Source of the DNA: Opitutus terrae PB90-1
Lineage (GTDB): Bacteria; Verrucomicrobiota; Verrucomicrobiia; Opitutales; Opitutaceae
Assembly (NCBI RefSeq): GCF_000019965.1
Contig: NC_010571.1
Span: 4,597,001-4,661,000, forward strand
Direction: 5' to 3'
DNA length: 64,000 nt
Shown here: one piece after another, positions 26,025 through 34,420 of the stretch
Layout: every line of letters begins with the position of its first letter
Position numbering within the stretch: position 1 is the first letter of the stretch
Made by a program: the position numbers and the translations under genes
Notes under the pieces: model-generated
The model's database searches: none
What the model saw: the letters and a program-made list of their open reading frames with translations, nothing else
What the model was told of the DNA's origin: nothing

Positions 26025-28271
26025 GTGCCTTCTCACGCGTTTCGCCCTCTCGCATCGTTGTTTTGCTTCCTCGCGGCCCTTGCGACCGTTTCCGCCGATC
26101 CGCTCTCGCATCGCGTGGAAATCGACTTCTTCCGCGATGTGCCGAGCCGCAACCTCAAGGGCCTCGCCGCGCGTTCGGATGGCCGGCTCGTTGCTGGCCC
26201 GGTGTTGAGCGAGCTCGCCGGCGCCGCGCCCGCGGATCTGCTCTGGTCGCTTTCGCCGACGAACGATCCGGCGAAGTGGCTCGTCGGCACCGGCCCCGAT
26301 GGCAAGATTTTCGAGATCACGATCGACGCCGCGAAGGCCACGTTCTCCGCCCGCGAGATCGCCAAGCTCGACGAACCCCACGTATTCGCCCTCGCCCGAC
26401 TGCCCGATGGCGCCCTGCTCGCCGGCACCTCGCCCACCGGCGCGCTTTGTCTCGTGCGCGAGGGCAAACCAGTCGCGCGCGTTGCGCTGCCGGTGGATTC
26501 GATTTTCGATCTGCTGCTGGTCGACAACTGGACCGCGCTCGTGGCCACCGGCAACCCGGCGCGGCTGTATCGCGTCGATCTCCGCAAGTTTGCCGCCGCC
26601 GGCGTCGCGGCCGACAAGCTCGCCGAGGCCAAGCTGCTCGCCGAGCGCGGTATCACGCTCTTCGGCGAGATCCGCGACCGGAACATTCGCCGGATCGCCC
26701 AGCTCGCCGATGGCCGGATCGCGGTCGGCTCCTCGCCCAAGGGCAACCTCTACGCGTTCGCGCGCGACGGCGGCGCACCGATCATCCTGCAGGAAAACCG
26801 CGAAGCTGAGGTCACCGATCTGCTGCCGACGCCGGACGGTGGACTCTACGCCGCGCTCACGTTCTCCGGCGGCAACAACGAGGCCCGCATCACGCCCCCG
26901 AAAAACCCGCCGAAGGAGCCGAACGAGTCACCGATCTTCACCCCGCTGGCGAACGATCGCTTCGGCGGACGCGGCGCCGTGGTCTGGCTGCCGGACAATG
27001 GCTTTCCCGAGACGATTGTGAGCCGCGGCAACACCGCGTTCTACCGCATGGTCCGCCACGGCGACGTGCTGCTGATCACCGGCGGCGAACAGGGCGAGAT
27101 CGTCGGCTACGATCTGCCGCACCGGATGTCGCTCACCTACGCGGGCAGCGTGTCGTCGCAGCTCAACGCGCTCGCCCCGCTGGCCGGCGCGCCCGGGCGG
27201 TTTCTCGTAATGCGCAACAACGCGCCCGGTTTCGCGCTCCTCGACTTCTCGCAGGCTGCCCCACGCGAAGCCGAGACGCGCCGGATCGACCTTGGTGCAC
27301 CGTCACTGCTCGGCGCACTCCGCTTCAACCGACTGCGTGGACTCACGGACGCGCAGGTCGGTGTCGCGTTGAAGACCAGCAATGGCAGCGACGAGATCGA
27401 AGGCTGGAGCCAATGGACGCCCCTGACCGCGGCCGAGCAGGGCTGGAATGCCCCGGCGCTGCGCGGCCGCTACGTAAAGCTGCGCGTTCAGGTCCCGGCC
27501 AACTCGGCCCCGGCGCTGGAGCTTGATCGCGCCGCGCTCTACGCGCTGCCGCAGAACCGCCGGCCGCAGCTGCAGGATTTCCGCGTGCTCTCCGCGAACT
27601 TTGGTCTCGTGCCGATGCCCGAACCGCCGCCCCAGACGCTGATCTCCATCGGCCAGTTGTTGCAGACCGGCAAGCAGGACGACGACAAGCGCAAGAATGC
27701 GTTCCTCGGCAGCCAGATTGTCCCCACGCCCGGCGCGCAGGTCGTGCTCTGGACGGTGACGGATCCGGACAATGACGCCATCGTCTGCACCTTTTCGCTG
27801 CGCCGCGACGGCGAGGAGAAATGGATCGACGTGGTCCGCAACACCCGCGAGCCCTACGCGCAGTTCGATACCGCCCACATGCCGGATGGCGTCTATTTCA
27901 CGCGACTGATCGCCACCGAAACGGATCCGCGTCCGGCCGACGCGCGGCTCACCACCACCTTCGAAACCGACGATCTGGTGATCGATCACACGCCGCCGCA
28001 AATCCTCGCGGCCTCCGCGCAACGCAAAGGCGAGATGTTCGAGATCCGCGTCGAGGGTCGCGACGCGCTGTCGCTCCTTGACGGCATCGAGGCCGTTTTC
28101 AATCACGGTGTGCGCGAGCAAACGGAGCAGCCGGTCGACGGCATTCTCGACAGCCGCAGCGAGACGTTCGTGCTGGAGCTTCCGTTGGCGCGCGTGGCGG
28201 GCGCGACCTCGGTCGAGGTCACGCTCTACGACGTTTTCGGCAACACCACCGCACAACGGCTGAGCTGGTAG
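26025..28271 (+). CDS. Secreted beta-propeller protein of unknown function
   Basis: About 748 residues. A signal peptide (about 1-24, FRPLASLFCFLAALATVSA) starts at GTG 26025; upstream codons in the same frame are CTC-rich repeat and are less likely coding. Residues about 30-400 contain repeated blade-like units (KWLVGTGPDGKIFEI, LARLPDGALLAGTSPTG, IAQLADGRIAVGSSPKG, LLPTPDGGLYAALTF) typical of WD40/PQQ-like propellers. After a Pro-rich part, residues about 560-740 hold a beta-sandwich with the pattern WTVTDPDNDAIVCTFSLR...PDGVYFTRLIATE seen in secreted propeller proteins of Acidobacteria and Planctomycetes. No catalytic motif is seen. It may bind polymers or proteins outside the cell; this is inference. 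Confidence 0.75.
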   Translation: MPSHAFRPLASLFCFLAALATVSADPLSHRVEIDFFRDVPSRNLKGLAARSDGRLVAGPVLSELAGAAPADLLWSLSPTNDPAKWLVGTGPDGKIFEITIDAAKATFSAREIAKLDEPHVFALARLPDGALLAGTSPTGALCLVREGKPVARVALPVDSIFDLLLVDNWTALVATGNPARLYRVDLRKFAAAGVAADKLAEAKLLAERGITLFGEIRDRNIRRIAQLADGRIAVGSSPKGNLYAFARDGGAPIILQENREAEVTDLLPTPDGGLYAALTFSGGNNEARITPPKNPPKEPNESPIFTPLANDRFGGRGAVVWLPDNGFPETIVSRGNTAFYRMVRHGDVLLITGGEQGEIVGYDLPHRMSLTYAGSVSSQLNALAPLAGAPGRFLVMRNNAPGFALLDFSQAAPREAETRRIDLGAPSLLGALRFNRLRGLTDAQVGVALKTSNGSDEIEGWSQWTPLTAAEQGWNAPALRGRYVKLRVQVPANSAPALELDRAALYALPQNRRPQLQDFRVLSANFGLVPMPEPPPQTLISIGQLLQTGKQDDDKRKNAFLGSQIVPTPGAQVVLWTVTDPDNDAIVCTFSLRRDGEEKWIDVVRNTREPYAQFDTAHMPDGVYFTRLIATETDPRPADARLTTTFETDDLVIDHTPPQILAASAQRKGEMFEIRVEGRDALSLLDGIEAVFNHGVREQTEQPVDGILDSRSETFVLELPLARVAGATSVEVTLYDVFGNTTAQRLSW

Positions 28272-28286
28272 CGGCGCGAGGCTTTG

Positions 28287-28319
28287 GGCCCGATAGGTCT
28301 CGTAAGTCCTATCGGTCCC
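28287..28319. repeat. Hairpin CCGATAGG...CCTATCGG
   Basis: Arms CCGATAGG (28290-28297) and CCTATCGG (28308-28315) lie between two convergent genes with GGGCC/GGTCCC flanks. It could act as a bidirectional transcription barrier, but there is no T-run. Confidence 0.6.
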
Positions 28320-28334
28320 GTGCCGGGGCGCCCC

Positions 28335-29309
28335 TCACGCCCGCGGATGCGCCTTGGCGTAGATCTCCTTCAGCCGCGCCACGCTCACGTGCGTGTAGAC
28401 TTGCGTGGTCGCGAGCTGCGCATGGCCGAGCAGTTCCTGCACGAGCCGCAGGTCGGCGCCCGCGTTGAGCAGATGCGTGGCATACGAATGCCGCAGCTTG
28501 TGCGGCGTCAGGTCCATCGGCAGCTCGGCCAGCGCGAGATAGCGCTTCAGCATCAACTGCACCTCGCGCGGTGACATCCGCGTGCCCCGTTGGGTGACGA
28601 TCACCGGCGCGTCTGGCGCCGTGGCAGGCGCGAACTCGTCGCGGAATTTCCGCAGCACCGCGACCGCGACGCGTCCGATCGGACACAGCCGCTCCTTGCG
28701 GCCTTTGCCCACGATCCGCGCGACCCCCGCCTCCAGATCGATCGCGCCGTAGTTGAGCCCGGTCAGCTCGCTGACCCGCAGCCCCGCGCCGTAGAGAAGC
28801 TCCAGTACCAGCCGGTCGCGATGCGCCGTGAAGGCATCGATGCTCTCGCTCGCCAGTAACTGCTGCGGACCGGCCAACAGCCGGACCATCTGTTCCTCGG
28901 TCAAAAATTTCGGCAGTCGCTTCTCCAGTTTCGGCAGCGGCACACCGAGGAAGGGATTGCGCTGCACCTTGCCGCGGCGCAGCCAGAATTTGAAGAACGA
29001 TCGCAACCCCGACACGTGGTTATGCAGCGTCCGGCGTCCGAACCGCCGCTGCGCTTCGATCACGAAGTCGCGCAGCTCGCGCATCTGCAGCGCGTCGAAT
29101 CCGCGCTCCCATACGCCCGCCAGCACGAGCCAGCGGTAGAAATCCTCAAACGCCTGCCGGTAGTTGCGCACGGTGTAGGCCGAATACCGCCGCTCGTGCG
29201 CGAGGTAGTTCTCGAACGGCTGCCACCACTCCGCCTGCACCTCGGCTGGCAGCGCGGCTTCGGCCTTTGGATTCGCAGGCTCCACGTACACGAGTGAACC
29301 ACAGTCCAC
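28335..29309 (-). CDS. xerC: Tyrosine recombinase XerC/XerD type
   Basis: A 324-residue site-specific recombinase of the type that resolves chromosome dimers at dif. The N-terminal SAM-like core-binding domain spans about 28-120 and the catalytic domain about 135-315. All catalytic residues are present: Arg178 (GAGLRVSEL), Lys202 (GKGRKERL), His270 and Arg273 (HKLRHSYATHLL), His296 (LLGHAQLATTQ) and nucleophile Tyr305 (VYTHV). The length fits chromosomal Xer proteins better than phage integrases, and no attachment repeats or phage genes are nearby. The start is taken as GTG 29309. It is last in a minus-strand unit after a small conserved ORF and a membrane protein. Confidence 0.92.
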   Translation of the reverse strand: MDCGSLVYVEPANPKAEAALPAEVQAEWWQPFENYLAHERRYSAYTVRNYRQAFEDFYRWLVLAGVWERGFDALQMRELRDFVIEAQRRFGRRTLHNHVSGLRSFFKFWLRRGKVQRNPFLGVPLPKLEKRLPKFLTEEQMVRLLAGPQQLLASESIDAFTAHRDRLVLELLYGAGLRVSELTGLNYGAIDLEAGVARIVGKGRKERLCPIGRVAVAVLRKFRDEFAPATAPDAPVIVTQRGTRMSPREVQLMLKRYLALAELPMDLTPHKLRHSYATHLLNAGADLRLVQELLGHAQLATTQVYTHVSVARLKEIYAKAHPRA

Positions 29310-29350
29310 CCGCAAAACTCCACAGGATTTCCGTCGTTCGTTACGACCCT

Positions 29351-29581
29351 CTACGTGGCGGGAGCAGTCGGCACCTTGTTGTCCCGCAAGAAACGATCCA
29401 CCGCGTCCAGGTCCTTCATCGCGGTCGCGTCGAACACATAGTGTGGGTCTTGCGCGCGGGCGAGCAACTCGGCCAGCCAGTCGAGGAGAACCTCGCGGCG
29501 CGGCACCCAAACGGTGGGGCTGGCCAGCAAATCGGCCCGCAGAGCGCGGGCGTGGAGGACATGGTGATTCAGTGTGCTCAT
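29351..29581 (-). CDS. Small hypothetical protein upstream of xerC
   Basis: A 76-residue soluble, Leu/Ala/Asp-rich protein starting MSTLNHHVLHARALRADLL. It has no transmembrane segment or metal motif and is probably helical. The ATG at 29581 lies 29 bases after the upstream membrane-protein stop and the gene ends 41 bases before xerC, so the three are likely co-transcribed. The even spacing and clear start support a real gene. I do not recognise the family. Confidence 0.65.
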   Translation of the reverse strand: MSTLNHHVLHARALRADLLASPTVWVPRREVLLDWLAELLARAQDPHYVFDATAMKDLDAVDRFLRDNKVPTAPAT

Positions 29582-29610
29582 GAGAGGAAGACGAGTTGGG
29601 GTGAGGACAA

Positions 29611-30237
29611 TCAACGCGCGAGCCGTGGGCCAGAGTCGTTGCGGGTGGGCAATTCCAGGGTGCTGCCGCTGACCGCTGCAGCCAGCGCCGGCAGCGCCAG
29701 CGCGCTCGCGGCGGGCACCATCCAGAACGGCTCGGTCCCGAACGCCATTCCCAGCAGCGGGAGCGCCAAGGCGCCACACGTGAAAAACGCACCGAAGCGC
29801 CTGAAGCCAAACAAACCCAAGACCGCCCCCGCGAGGGCCGGGAGCGCGAGCGACCAAGGCGTCAGGGCAGCCACCAGTCCGGCCACGAAACCGATGGGCG
29901 CCAGCAAGACGCCTCGACCTCCCCGGCGCGTGATCGTTTGGCTGAAGATGCTCAAGCCGAGGATCGCGAGCAGCACGCCATACCCATCCTTCGGCAAAAG
30001 TGACCAGAACCCAACGTCGAGTCCGAGCGCGGCGATGAGCAGCCAGGTGCCGGCGAAGCCCCGAAACGGATCCACCCACAAGGCCGGCACCCACCACCAC
30101 GGCCGATGACGCGGGCTGTTATCAAGCGAGTTGAAGCAATCGAAGCTGCGCAGTTCCACGCGCGCTGACAGGAGTCGATCCGCCGGGAAAAGCAGCAGCA
30201 GCAAAGCAGGCACGAGCGGAACCCAGTGGAGTGTCAT
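29611..30237 (-). CDS. Hypothetical polytopic membrane protein
   Basis: A 208-residue protein with about six hydrophobic segments (for example PLVPALLLLLFPADRLL, GTWLLIAALGLDVGF, GVLLAILGLSIF, LPALAGAVLGLFGF). A Trp-rich motif RPWWWVPALWVDPFRGFAG sits near residue 50. The start ATG 30237 has a good ribosome site, GGAGGT, 5 bases upstream. It heads the unit with the 76-residue protein and xerC. No family recognised and no catalytic motif is seen. Confidence 0.75.
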   Translation of the reverse strand: MTLHWVPLVPALLLLLFPADRLLSARVELRSFDCFNSLDNSPRHRPWWWVPALWVDPFRGFAGTWLLIAALGLDVGFWSLLPKDGYGVLLAILGLSIFSQTITRRGGRGVLLAPIGFVAGLVAALTPWSLALPALAGAVLGLFGFRRFGAFFTCGALALPLLGMAFGTEPFWMVPAASALALPALAAAVSGSTLELPTRNDSGPRLAR

Positions 30238-30421
30238 GGAACACCTCCACCTTCTCTGCTTCTACGCTAATGTCGAATTCCATCCCGCCCAAGTTCGCTC
30301 GCCGCCGTCCTCGCCCAACGCGGCACTGCCAGCCTTCGCGCGGATTTTGGCCGCGCCGAAACCAACCCGCCGCGCGAGTTGCTTCTCGTCCGCGAACACG
30401 GGACACGAAAGTCCCTCGGGG
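30238..30421. other. Spacer between the membrane-protein gene and mazG
   Basis: Both neighbours lie on the minus strand. This 184-base spacer carries the GGAGGT ribosome site of the membrane-protein gene and presumably its promoter. No palindrome of the main families and no supported gene is seen. Confidence 0.5.
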
Positions 30422-31099
30422 TCAGCCGCCGGCCGGACGCGCGACGGTGACCTTCGCCTCGACCTCGCGCATTACCTTGGTCGCGTGCAGCCGCAGCGCG
30501 CCCTCGGGATCGAGTCCCTTGGCGCGAGCCGCCGCCGTCAGCTCAAACAGCATTCGGCCCAGCGTCGGCTCGTCGAGCTGACGCCCAAGCGCGTCGACCT
30601 GCGCCCGGTCGACGACGTTTCCCGCCGGCAGCTCCTTTTTGTCGATCTGCTTCCACACGGCTTCGGCGAACATCAGCGCCGGCAAGCGTGGCGGGAGTTC
30701 CTTGAACACGCCCGCGCTCGCCGGGCCGTTCTTCTTCTCCGTCGCCTTGATCGCATCCCATTGCACGATCACCTGCTCCGACGTATCGAGCTTGCCGGTG
30801 CCGAATACATGGGGATGCCGGCGCACGAGCTTCTCGTTAATCTCCCGCGCCACGTCCTCGAAATTGAAATGCCCCGCCTCCTCGGCCATTCGCGCGTGAA
30901 ACACAATCTGGATCAGCACGTCGCCGAGTTCCTCGCGCATATGCGGCATGTCGCCGCGATCGATCGTGTCGATCAGCTCGCTCACCTCGTCGATCAGGCA
31001 GCGCACCAGCGTCGCATGCGTTTGCTCCTGATCCCACGGGCAGCCGCCCGGTCCGCGGAGCCGGGCCATCGTGTGCAGTAGATCTTCGATCGCGCTCAT
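30422..31099 (-). CDS. mazG: Nucleoside triphosphate pyrophosphohydrolase MazG
   Basis: A 225-residue all-alpha NTP pyrophosphatase that hydrolyses (d)NTPs to NMP and pyrophosphate, usually read as house-cleaning of damaged nucleotides. The first MazG domain has LRGPGGCPWDQEQTH, the EVSELIDTID segment and the EELGDVLIQIVFHAR metal-binding block; the second domain has RRHPHVFG and AIKATEKK, as in E. coli MazG. The ATG at 31099 gives the family start MSAIEDLLHTMARLRGPGG. It is divergent from trpC across a long inverted repeat, so both promoters must lie in or beside that repeat. Confidence 0.95.
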   Translation of the reverse strand: MSAIEDLLHTMARLRGPGGCPWDQEQTHATLVRCLIDEVSELIDTIDRGDMPHMREELGDVLIQIVFHARMAEEAGHFNFEDVAREINEKLVRRHPHVFGTGKLDTSEQVIVQWDAIKATEKKNGPASAGVFKELPPRLPALMFAEAVWKQIDKKELPAGNVVDRAQVDALGRQLDEPTLGRMLFELTAAARAKGLDPEGALRLHATKVMREVEAKVTVARPAGG

Positions 31100-31112
31100 G
31101 GCTTTCAGGAGA

Positions 31113-31188
31113 CCACGAAACACACGAAATACACGAAAAAACCGGCCGAACTCTGGTCTCGTTTTCGTGTGATTCGTGTGTTTCGTGG
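31113..31188. repeat. Long inverted repeat CCACGAAACACACGAA between mazG and trpC
   Basis: The left arm (31113-31139) and right arm (31162-31188) are inverted copies matching at 25 of 27 positions; the outer 16 bases are perfect. The loop is 22 bases. The arm is itself built from CACGAAA-like words. It fills nearly the entire 96-base divergent intergenic region, so it must overlap both promoters. Confidence 0.85.
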
Positions 31189-31195
31189 GGGCTCC

Positions 31196-31996
31196 ATGCC
31201 CGACAAGCTCATCGAGATCATGGCGCACAAGCGGCGCGAAATCGCCCCGCTGATTCGTCCGGTCACCGAGACCGAGCTCGCGCAGCTCGACGCCTCGCGG
31301 CCGAAGCCGCCTTCGTTCGCCGACGCCCTGCGCCGGCCCGACGGTACGCTGGCCGTGATCTCCGAGATCAAACGCCGCTCGCCGTCCGCCGGCGAGATCA
31401 AGGCCGGTGCGTCCGCGGTCGAGCAGGCCCGCCGCTACCGAGCCGCCGGCGCCGACGCGCTCTCGATTCTCACCGACACGGAATTCTTCGGCGGCACGCT
31501 CGCCGACTTGAGCGACGTCACGACCGAGTTCCGGGACCAACGTCCCGCGCCGCCATGTCTGCGCAAGGATTTCATGGTGCATCCGGTGCAGGTCGCGCAG
31601 GCGCGCGAGGCCGGCGCCTCCGCCATCCTGATCATTGTGCGCGCGCTGGATGACGCCGAGATTCAGGCCCTGTACAGCGCCGCCCAAGCGGCCGGATTGG
31701 ACGCGCTGTTCGAGGTTCACCACGAAACCGAGCTCGAGCGCGCCCTGCATCATCGCGCGCGGATCATTGGCGTGAACAATCGCGACCTCGCCGTCTTCAA
31801 GACCGACCTGGCGCTCAGCGAACGGCTGATCCCGCAATTCCCGCGCGACGTGATCGCCGTGAGTGAAAGCGGCATCTTCACGGGCGCCGACGCGCGGCGC
31901 GTGCACGCCGTCGGCGCGCACGCCGTGCTCGTCGGCGAAGCGCTCATGAAAGCGCCCGATCCCGCCGCGCTGATCGCCGAGTTCCGCGCGCGTTGA
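31196..31996 (+). CDS. trpC: Indole-3-glycerol phosphate synthase
   Basis: A 266-residue TIM-barrel enzyme closing the indole ring in tryptophan synthesis. Motifs: VISEIKRRSPSAGEI with the catalytic Lys/Glu, LSILTDTEFFGG, CLRKDFMVHPVQV with the catalytic Lys, IIGVNNRDLAVFKTDL and AVSESGI. The length is normal. The ATG at 31196 starts MPDKLIEIMAHKRREI, the family start. It stands alone here, away from other trp genes, followed by rsmA after a repeat-rich gap. Confidence 0.96.
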   Translation: MPDKLIEIMAHKRREIAPLIRPVTETELAQLDASRPKPPSFADALRRPDGTLAVISEIKRRSPSAGEIKAGASAVEQARRYRAAGADALSILTDTEFFGGTLADLSDVTTEFRDQRPAPPCLRKDFMVHPVQVAQAREAGASAILIIVRALDDAEIQALYSAAQAAGLDALFEVHHETELERALHHRARIIGVNNRDLAVFKTDLALSERLIPQFPRDVIAVSESGIFTGADARRVHAVGAHAVLVGEALMKAPDPAALIAEFRAR

Positions 31997-32154
31997 TTGC
32001 CCGAGCCCCGAGGGGCAGAGCCCCGCGCGAGGTTTCGGATTTTCCTAACGGTCCAGCTCGATTCGCCGCTCAACTCTCAACCCTCATCTCTCAACCTGCC
32101 GCGCGCTCTCCTCTCCGCTCTAGACCCTCCGCTCTCAGCTCTAGCCTCCGTCTC
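31997..32154. repeat. Heptamer array and CTC-rich tract upstream of rsmA
   Basis: Four heptamers CTCAACT, CTCAACC, CTCATCT, CTCAACC occupy 32069-32096, the same order as at 40988-41015. A degenerate GCTCTC-rich tract runs on to the rsmA start at 32155. No gene is seen in this spacer. Confidence 0.8.
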
Positions 32155-32988
32155 ATGCCCCTCACCCCCACCGCCACCCGTGAGTTGCTCGCCCAACTTG
32201 GGCATCAACCGAAGCGGTTTCTCGGCCAGAATTTCCTGGTCGACGGGAACATCGTCCGGAAATCGCTTGAACTCGCGCAGGTGCGCCGCGGCGACGCGGT
32301 GGTCGAGATCGGTCCGGGTCTGGGCACCTTAACGGGCGCACTGCTCGAGGCCGGCGCGGAGGTCTGGGCCGTCGAGAAGGATCGCACGCTGCACGCCCAC
32401 CTCTCATCCACGCTGCAGCCGCGGCATCCGGATACCTTTCACCTGCTCGAAGCCGACGCCGTCGAGCATCCCCTTGCCGATCTGCCGGCCGCTCACGCCG
32501 CAGCGTTCAAGATCGTCGCCAATCTGCCCTACGCGATCGCCACCCCTTGGCTCGACGCGGTGCTCGGGGGGCCTCTGCCGGAGCGGATGGTGCTGATGCT
32601 TCAGCAGGAGGCGGCGCAACGCTACGTGGCCATGCCCGGCTCCAAATCATTCGGCGCGATCTCGGTGTTCTTGCAATCGGCCTACGAGGTCGCACCCGGT
32701 CATCGCGTCGAGGCCAGCTGCTTTTTCCCGCGACCGGACGTGGATTCCTATCTCCTGCACCTCGTCCGCCGCGCCGAGCCCTTCGTATTCACCCCGGAGG
32801 TGAAGGCGCTGATCCGTTCCGTGTTTCAGCAGCGCCGCAAGCAGATCGGCGGGCTGCTCCGCGACCGTTTGCCCGATCACGGTGCCAGCTGGCTGGCTCG
32901 TCTCACCGCGGCCGGACTGTCGTCGCTTACCCGACCCGAAGCAATTCCGACGGAACTTTGGCGTGCGCTGCAGGTTAGAGAATCCTGA
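32155..32988 (+). CDS. rsmA: 16S rRNA dimethyladenosine transferase RsmA/KsgA
   Basis: A 277-residue SAM-dependent enzyme that dimethylates two adjacent adenosines in helix 45 of 16S rRNA during small-subunit maturation. Motifs: HQPKRFLGQNFLVD at the start, motif I VVEIGPGLGTLTGALLEAG, VANLPYAIATPW (the NLPY catalytic motif IV) and CFFPRPDVDSYLL. The ATG at 32155 begins shortly before QPKRFLGQNFL; earlier codons would translate the CTCAACT array. Family and function are clear. Confidence 0.96.
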   Translation: MPLTPTATRELLAQLGHQPKRFLGQNFLVDGNIVRKSLELAQVRRGDAVVEIGPGLGTLTGALLEAGAEVWAVEKDRTLHAHLSSTLQPRHPDTFHLLEADAVEHPLADLPAAHAAAFKIVANLPYAIATPWLDAVLGGPLPERMVLMLQQEAAQRYVAMPGSKSFGAISVFLQSAYEVAPGHRVEASCFFPRPDVDSYLLHLVRRAEPFVFTPEVKALIRSVFQQRRKQIGGLLRDRLPDHGASWLARLTAAGLSSLTRPEAIPTELWRALQVRES

Positions 32989-33023
32989 CCGCGCTTGAAA
33001 GCGGCGGCGCAACCGCTACACGT

Positions 33024-33701
33024 ATGAAGATGCTTCGCTCCTGTCTTCTTGCTCTCGCCCTCCTCAGTGTCCCGGCGTTCGCCCAGACCGGCGAGCCGGT
33101 GGATCTGCTCGGCAAGATCGAGGGCCGAACGTATGCCTCACCGACCGGCGCATTCCGCGTCACCATTCCCGTTCTGCCGGAGCTCGGTGGCCGCGTCATG
33201 GATACGGACAACGTCGTGACGTTTCAGGACGATTTCAACGTACTCAGCACGATCGCGGCGTTTCCGATGGATGCGACGCAGCGCTGGGAACTCTCGACGC
33301 GCGGGCTGAAGGATTACCTCGCCTATTTCTTCGGCAATTTCGTGATGCCGGATTTCCAGCAGAGCATTCCGGGCACGCGCGTCGAAAGCGCAAAGTTCGC
33401 TCCGTCGATCGGCGACGGCGCGCTGTTGGTTTACACGCTCCTGCCCGGCGGCTCGATGTTCAACCACCGGCTCACCTTCGTTCGCCCCGGCGAGCGGCCG
33501 CCCGAAGCCAAGCGCGGCAATCTGCTGTTCGTGCGCAACGAATGGATCTACGTGCTCAGCATCGAACTCGCCGAGCGCGTGCTCGAACGCTCGACCTACA
33601 ACAAGACGCCGGCCGAGGAGGATGAGATCCTGCGGCAGCGGCTCATCGAACTCCGCGAAAAGATGGAGTTCACCACGCCCGCCGCGGCCCCCACGAAATG
33701 A
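33024..33701 (+). CDS. Hypothetical secreted protein
   Basis: A 225-residue protein with a clear signal peptide (about 1-20, MKMLRSCLLALALLSVPAFA). The mature part is mixed alpha/beta with YASPTGAFRVTIPVLPELGGRV near the start, which resembles the opening of proteins that bring a surface-exposed beta-domain, and a basic helical tail (about 190-220). It overlaps the acetyltransferase gene by ATGA, so the two are translationally coupled. I do not recognise a named family. Confidence 0.7.
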   Translation: MKMLRSCLLALALLSVPAFAQTGEPVDLLGKIEGRTYASPTGAFRVTIPVLPELGGRVMDTDNVVTFQDDFNVLSTIAAFPMDATQRWELSTRGLKDYLAYFFGNFVMPDFQQSIPGTRVESAKFAPSIGDGALLVYTLLPGGSMFNHRLTFVRPGERPPEAKRGNLLFVRNEWIYVLSIELAERVLERSTYNKTPAEEDEILRQRLIELREKMEFTTPAAAPTK

Positions 33702-34228
33702 CGCCGGTCGACCCGGAGGTACTACCCCCCGGCATCATCGTCCGCGACGCCCAGGCGTCCGATCTCCCGGCGATCGTCTCGATCTACAACGAGATCATCC
33801 CCGGCCGGATGGTCACGGCCGATCTGGATCTCGTCACCGTCGAAAGCCGGCTGCCCTGGCTGCAACTGCACAATCCCGCGCATCATCCGGTCTGGGTGGT
33901 CGAGGAAAACGGCGCCGTGATCGCGTGGCTGAGCTTCGACACCTTTTATCCGCGCCCGGCTTACGACGGCACCGCGATGCTGGCGATCTACGTCACCAAG
34001 GCGCGGCGCGGCAGCGGACTTGGCCGGATGCTGCTCACCCGGGCGATGCGGCATGCGCCGAAGCTCGGGATCCGCGTGCTGCTCGGCTACATCTTCGCCC
34101 ACAACGAGCCGAGCCTGAAACTTTTCGCCGCCCACGGCTTCGGCCGCTGGGCGCACTTGCCCGGCGTAGCCCAACTCGATGGCATCGACCGCGACGTGAT
34201 CATCATGGGCAAGCGCGTGATGGAGTAG
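33698..34228 (+). CDS. GNAT acetyltransferase, phosphinothricin acetyltransferase-like
   Basis: A 176-residue N-acetyltransferase. It opens with VRDAQASDLPAIVSIYNEII and has MLAIYVTKARRGSGLGRMLL, the acetyl-CoA pyrophosphate loop (RxxGxG/A type), then IFAHNEPSLKLFAAHGFGRW, the HN...S...GF signature of the PAT/Bar subgroup. Those enzymes acetylate small amines such as phosphinothricin or methionine sulfoximine; the true substrate cannot be told here. It is coupled to the upstream secreted-protein gene. Confidence 0.88.
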   Translation: MTPVDPEVLPPGIIVRDAQASDLPAIVSIYNEIIPGRMVTADLDLVTVESRLPWLQLHNPAHHPVWVVEENGAVIAWLSFDTFYPRPAYDGTAMLAIYVTKARRGSGLGRMLLTRAMRHAPKLGIRVLLGYIFAHNEPSLKLFAAHGFGRWAHLPGVAQLDGIDRDVIIMGKRVME

Positions 34229-34420
34229 CCGGAAAACGCGGCCCCGGAGCGCAGGCCTCTGTCGCGATTGCGGGCAGGATGCCCGCTCCGGGTTGCCATG
34301 CCGTTCACGTCTCCCGTGCGCAGCTAAACGCCAAAATCTGCGTGGCATTTGGATTAGCCTAATCCTACCAAACGGTCGACGGTCTGGAGGCTTCCAGCAG
34401 CTCGCAGCTCGCTCGTCCTC
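34229..34420. repeat. Intergenic region with a class A palindrome
   Basis: Palindrome GCGGGCAGGATGCCCGC lies at 34270-34286, a one-base variant of the copy at 8082. The remainder includes an AT-richer stretch around 34340-34375 (GGATTAGCCTAATCC palindrome, about 34350) that may be the promoter of the radical SAM gene. No gene is seen. Confidence 0.6.

Noticed and set aside
28335-29309. Phage or integron integrase
   Set aside because: Length and motif set fit chromosomal XerC/D, and no attachment repeats, gene cassettes or phage genes lie nearby.
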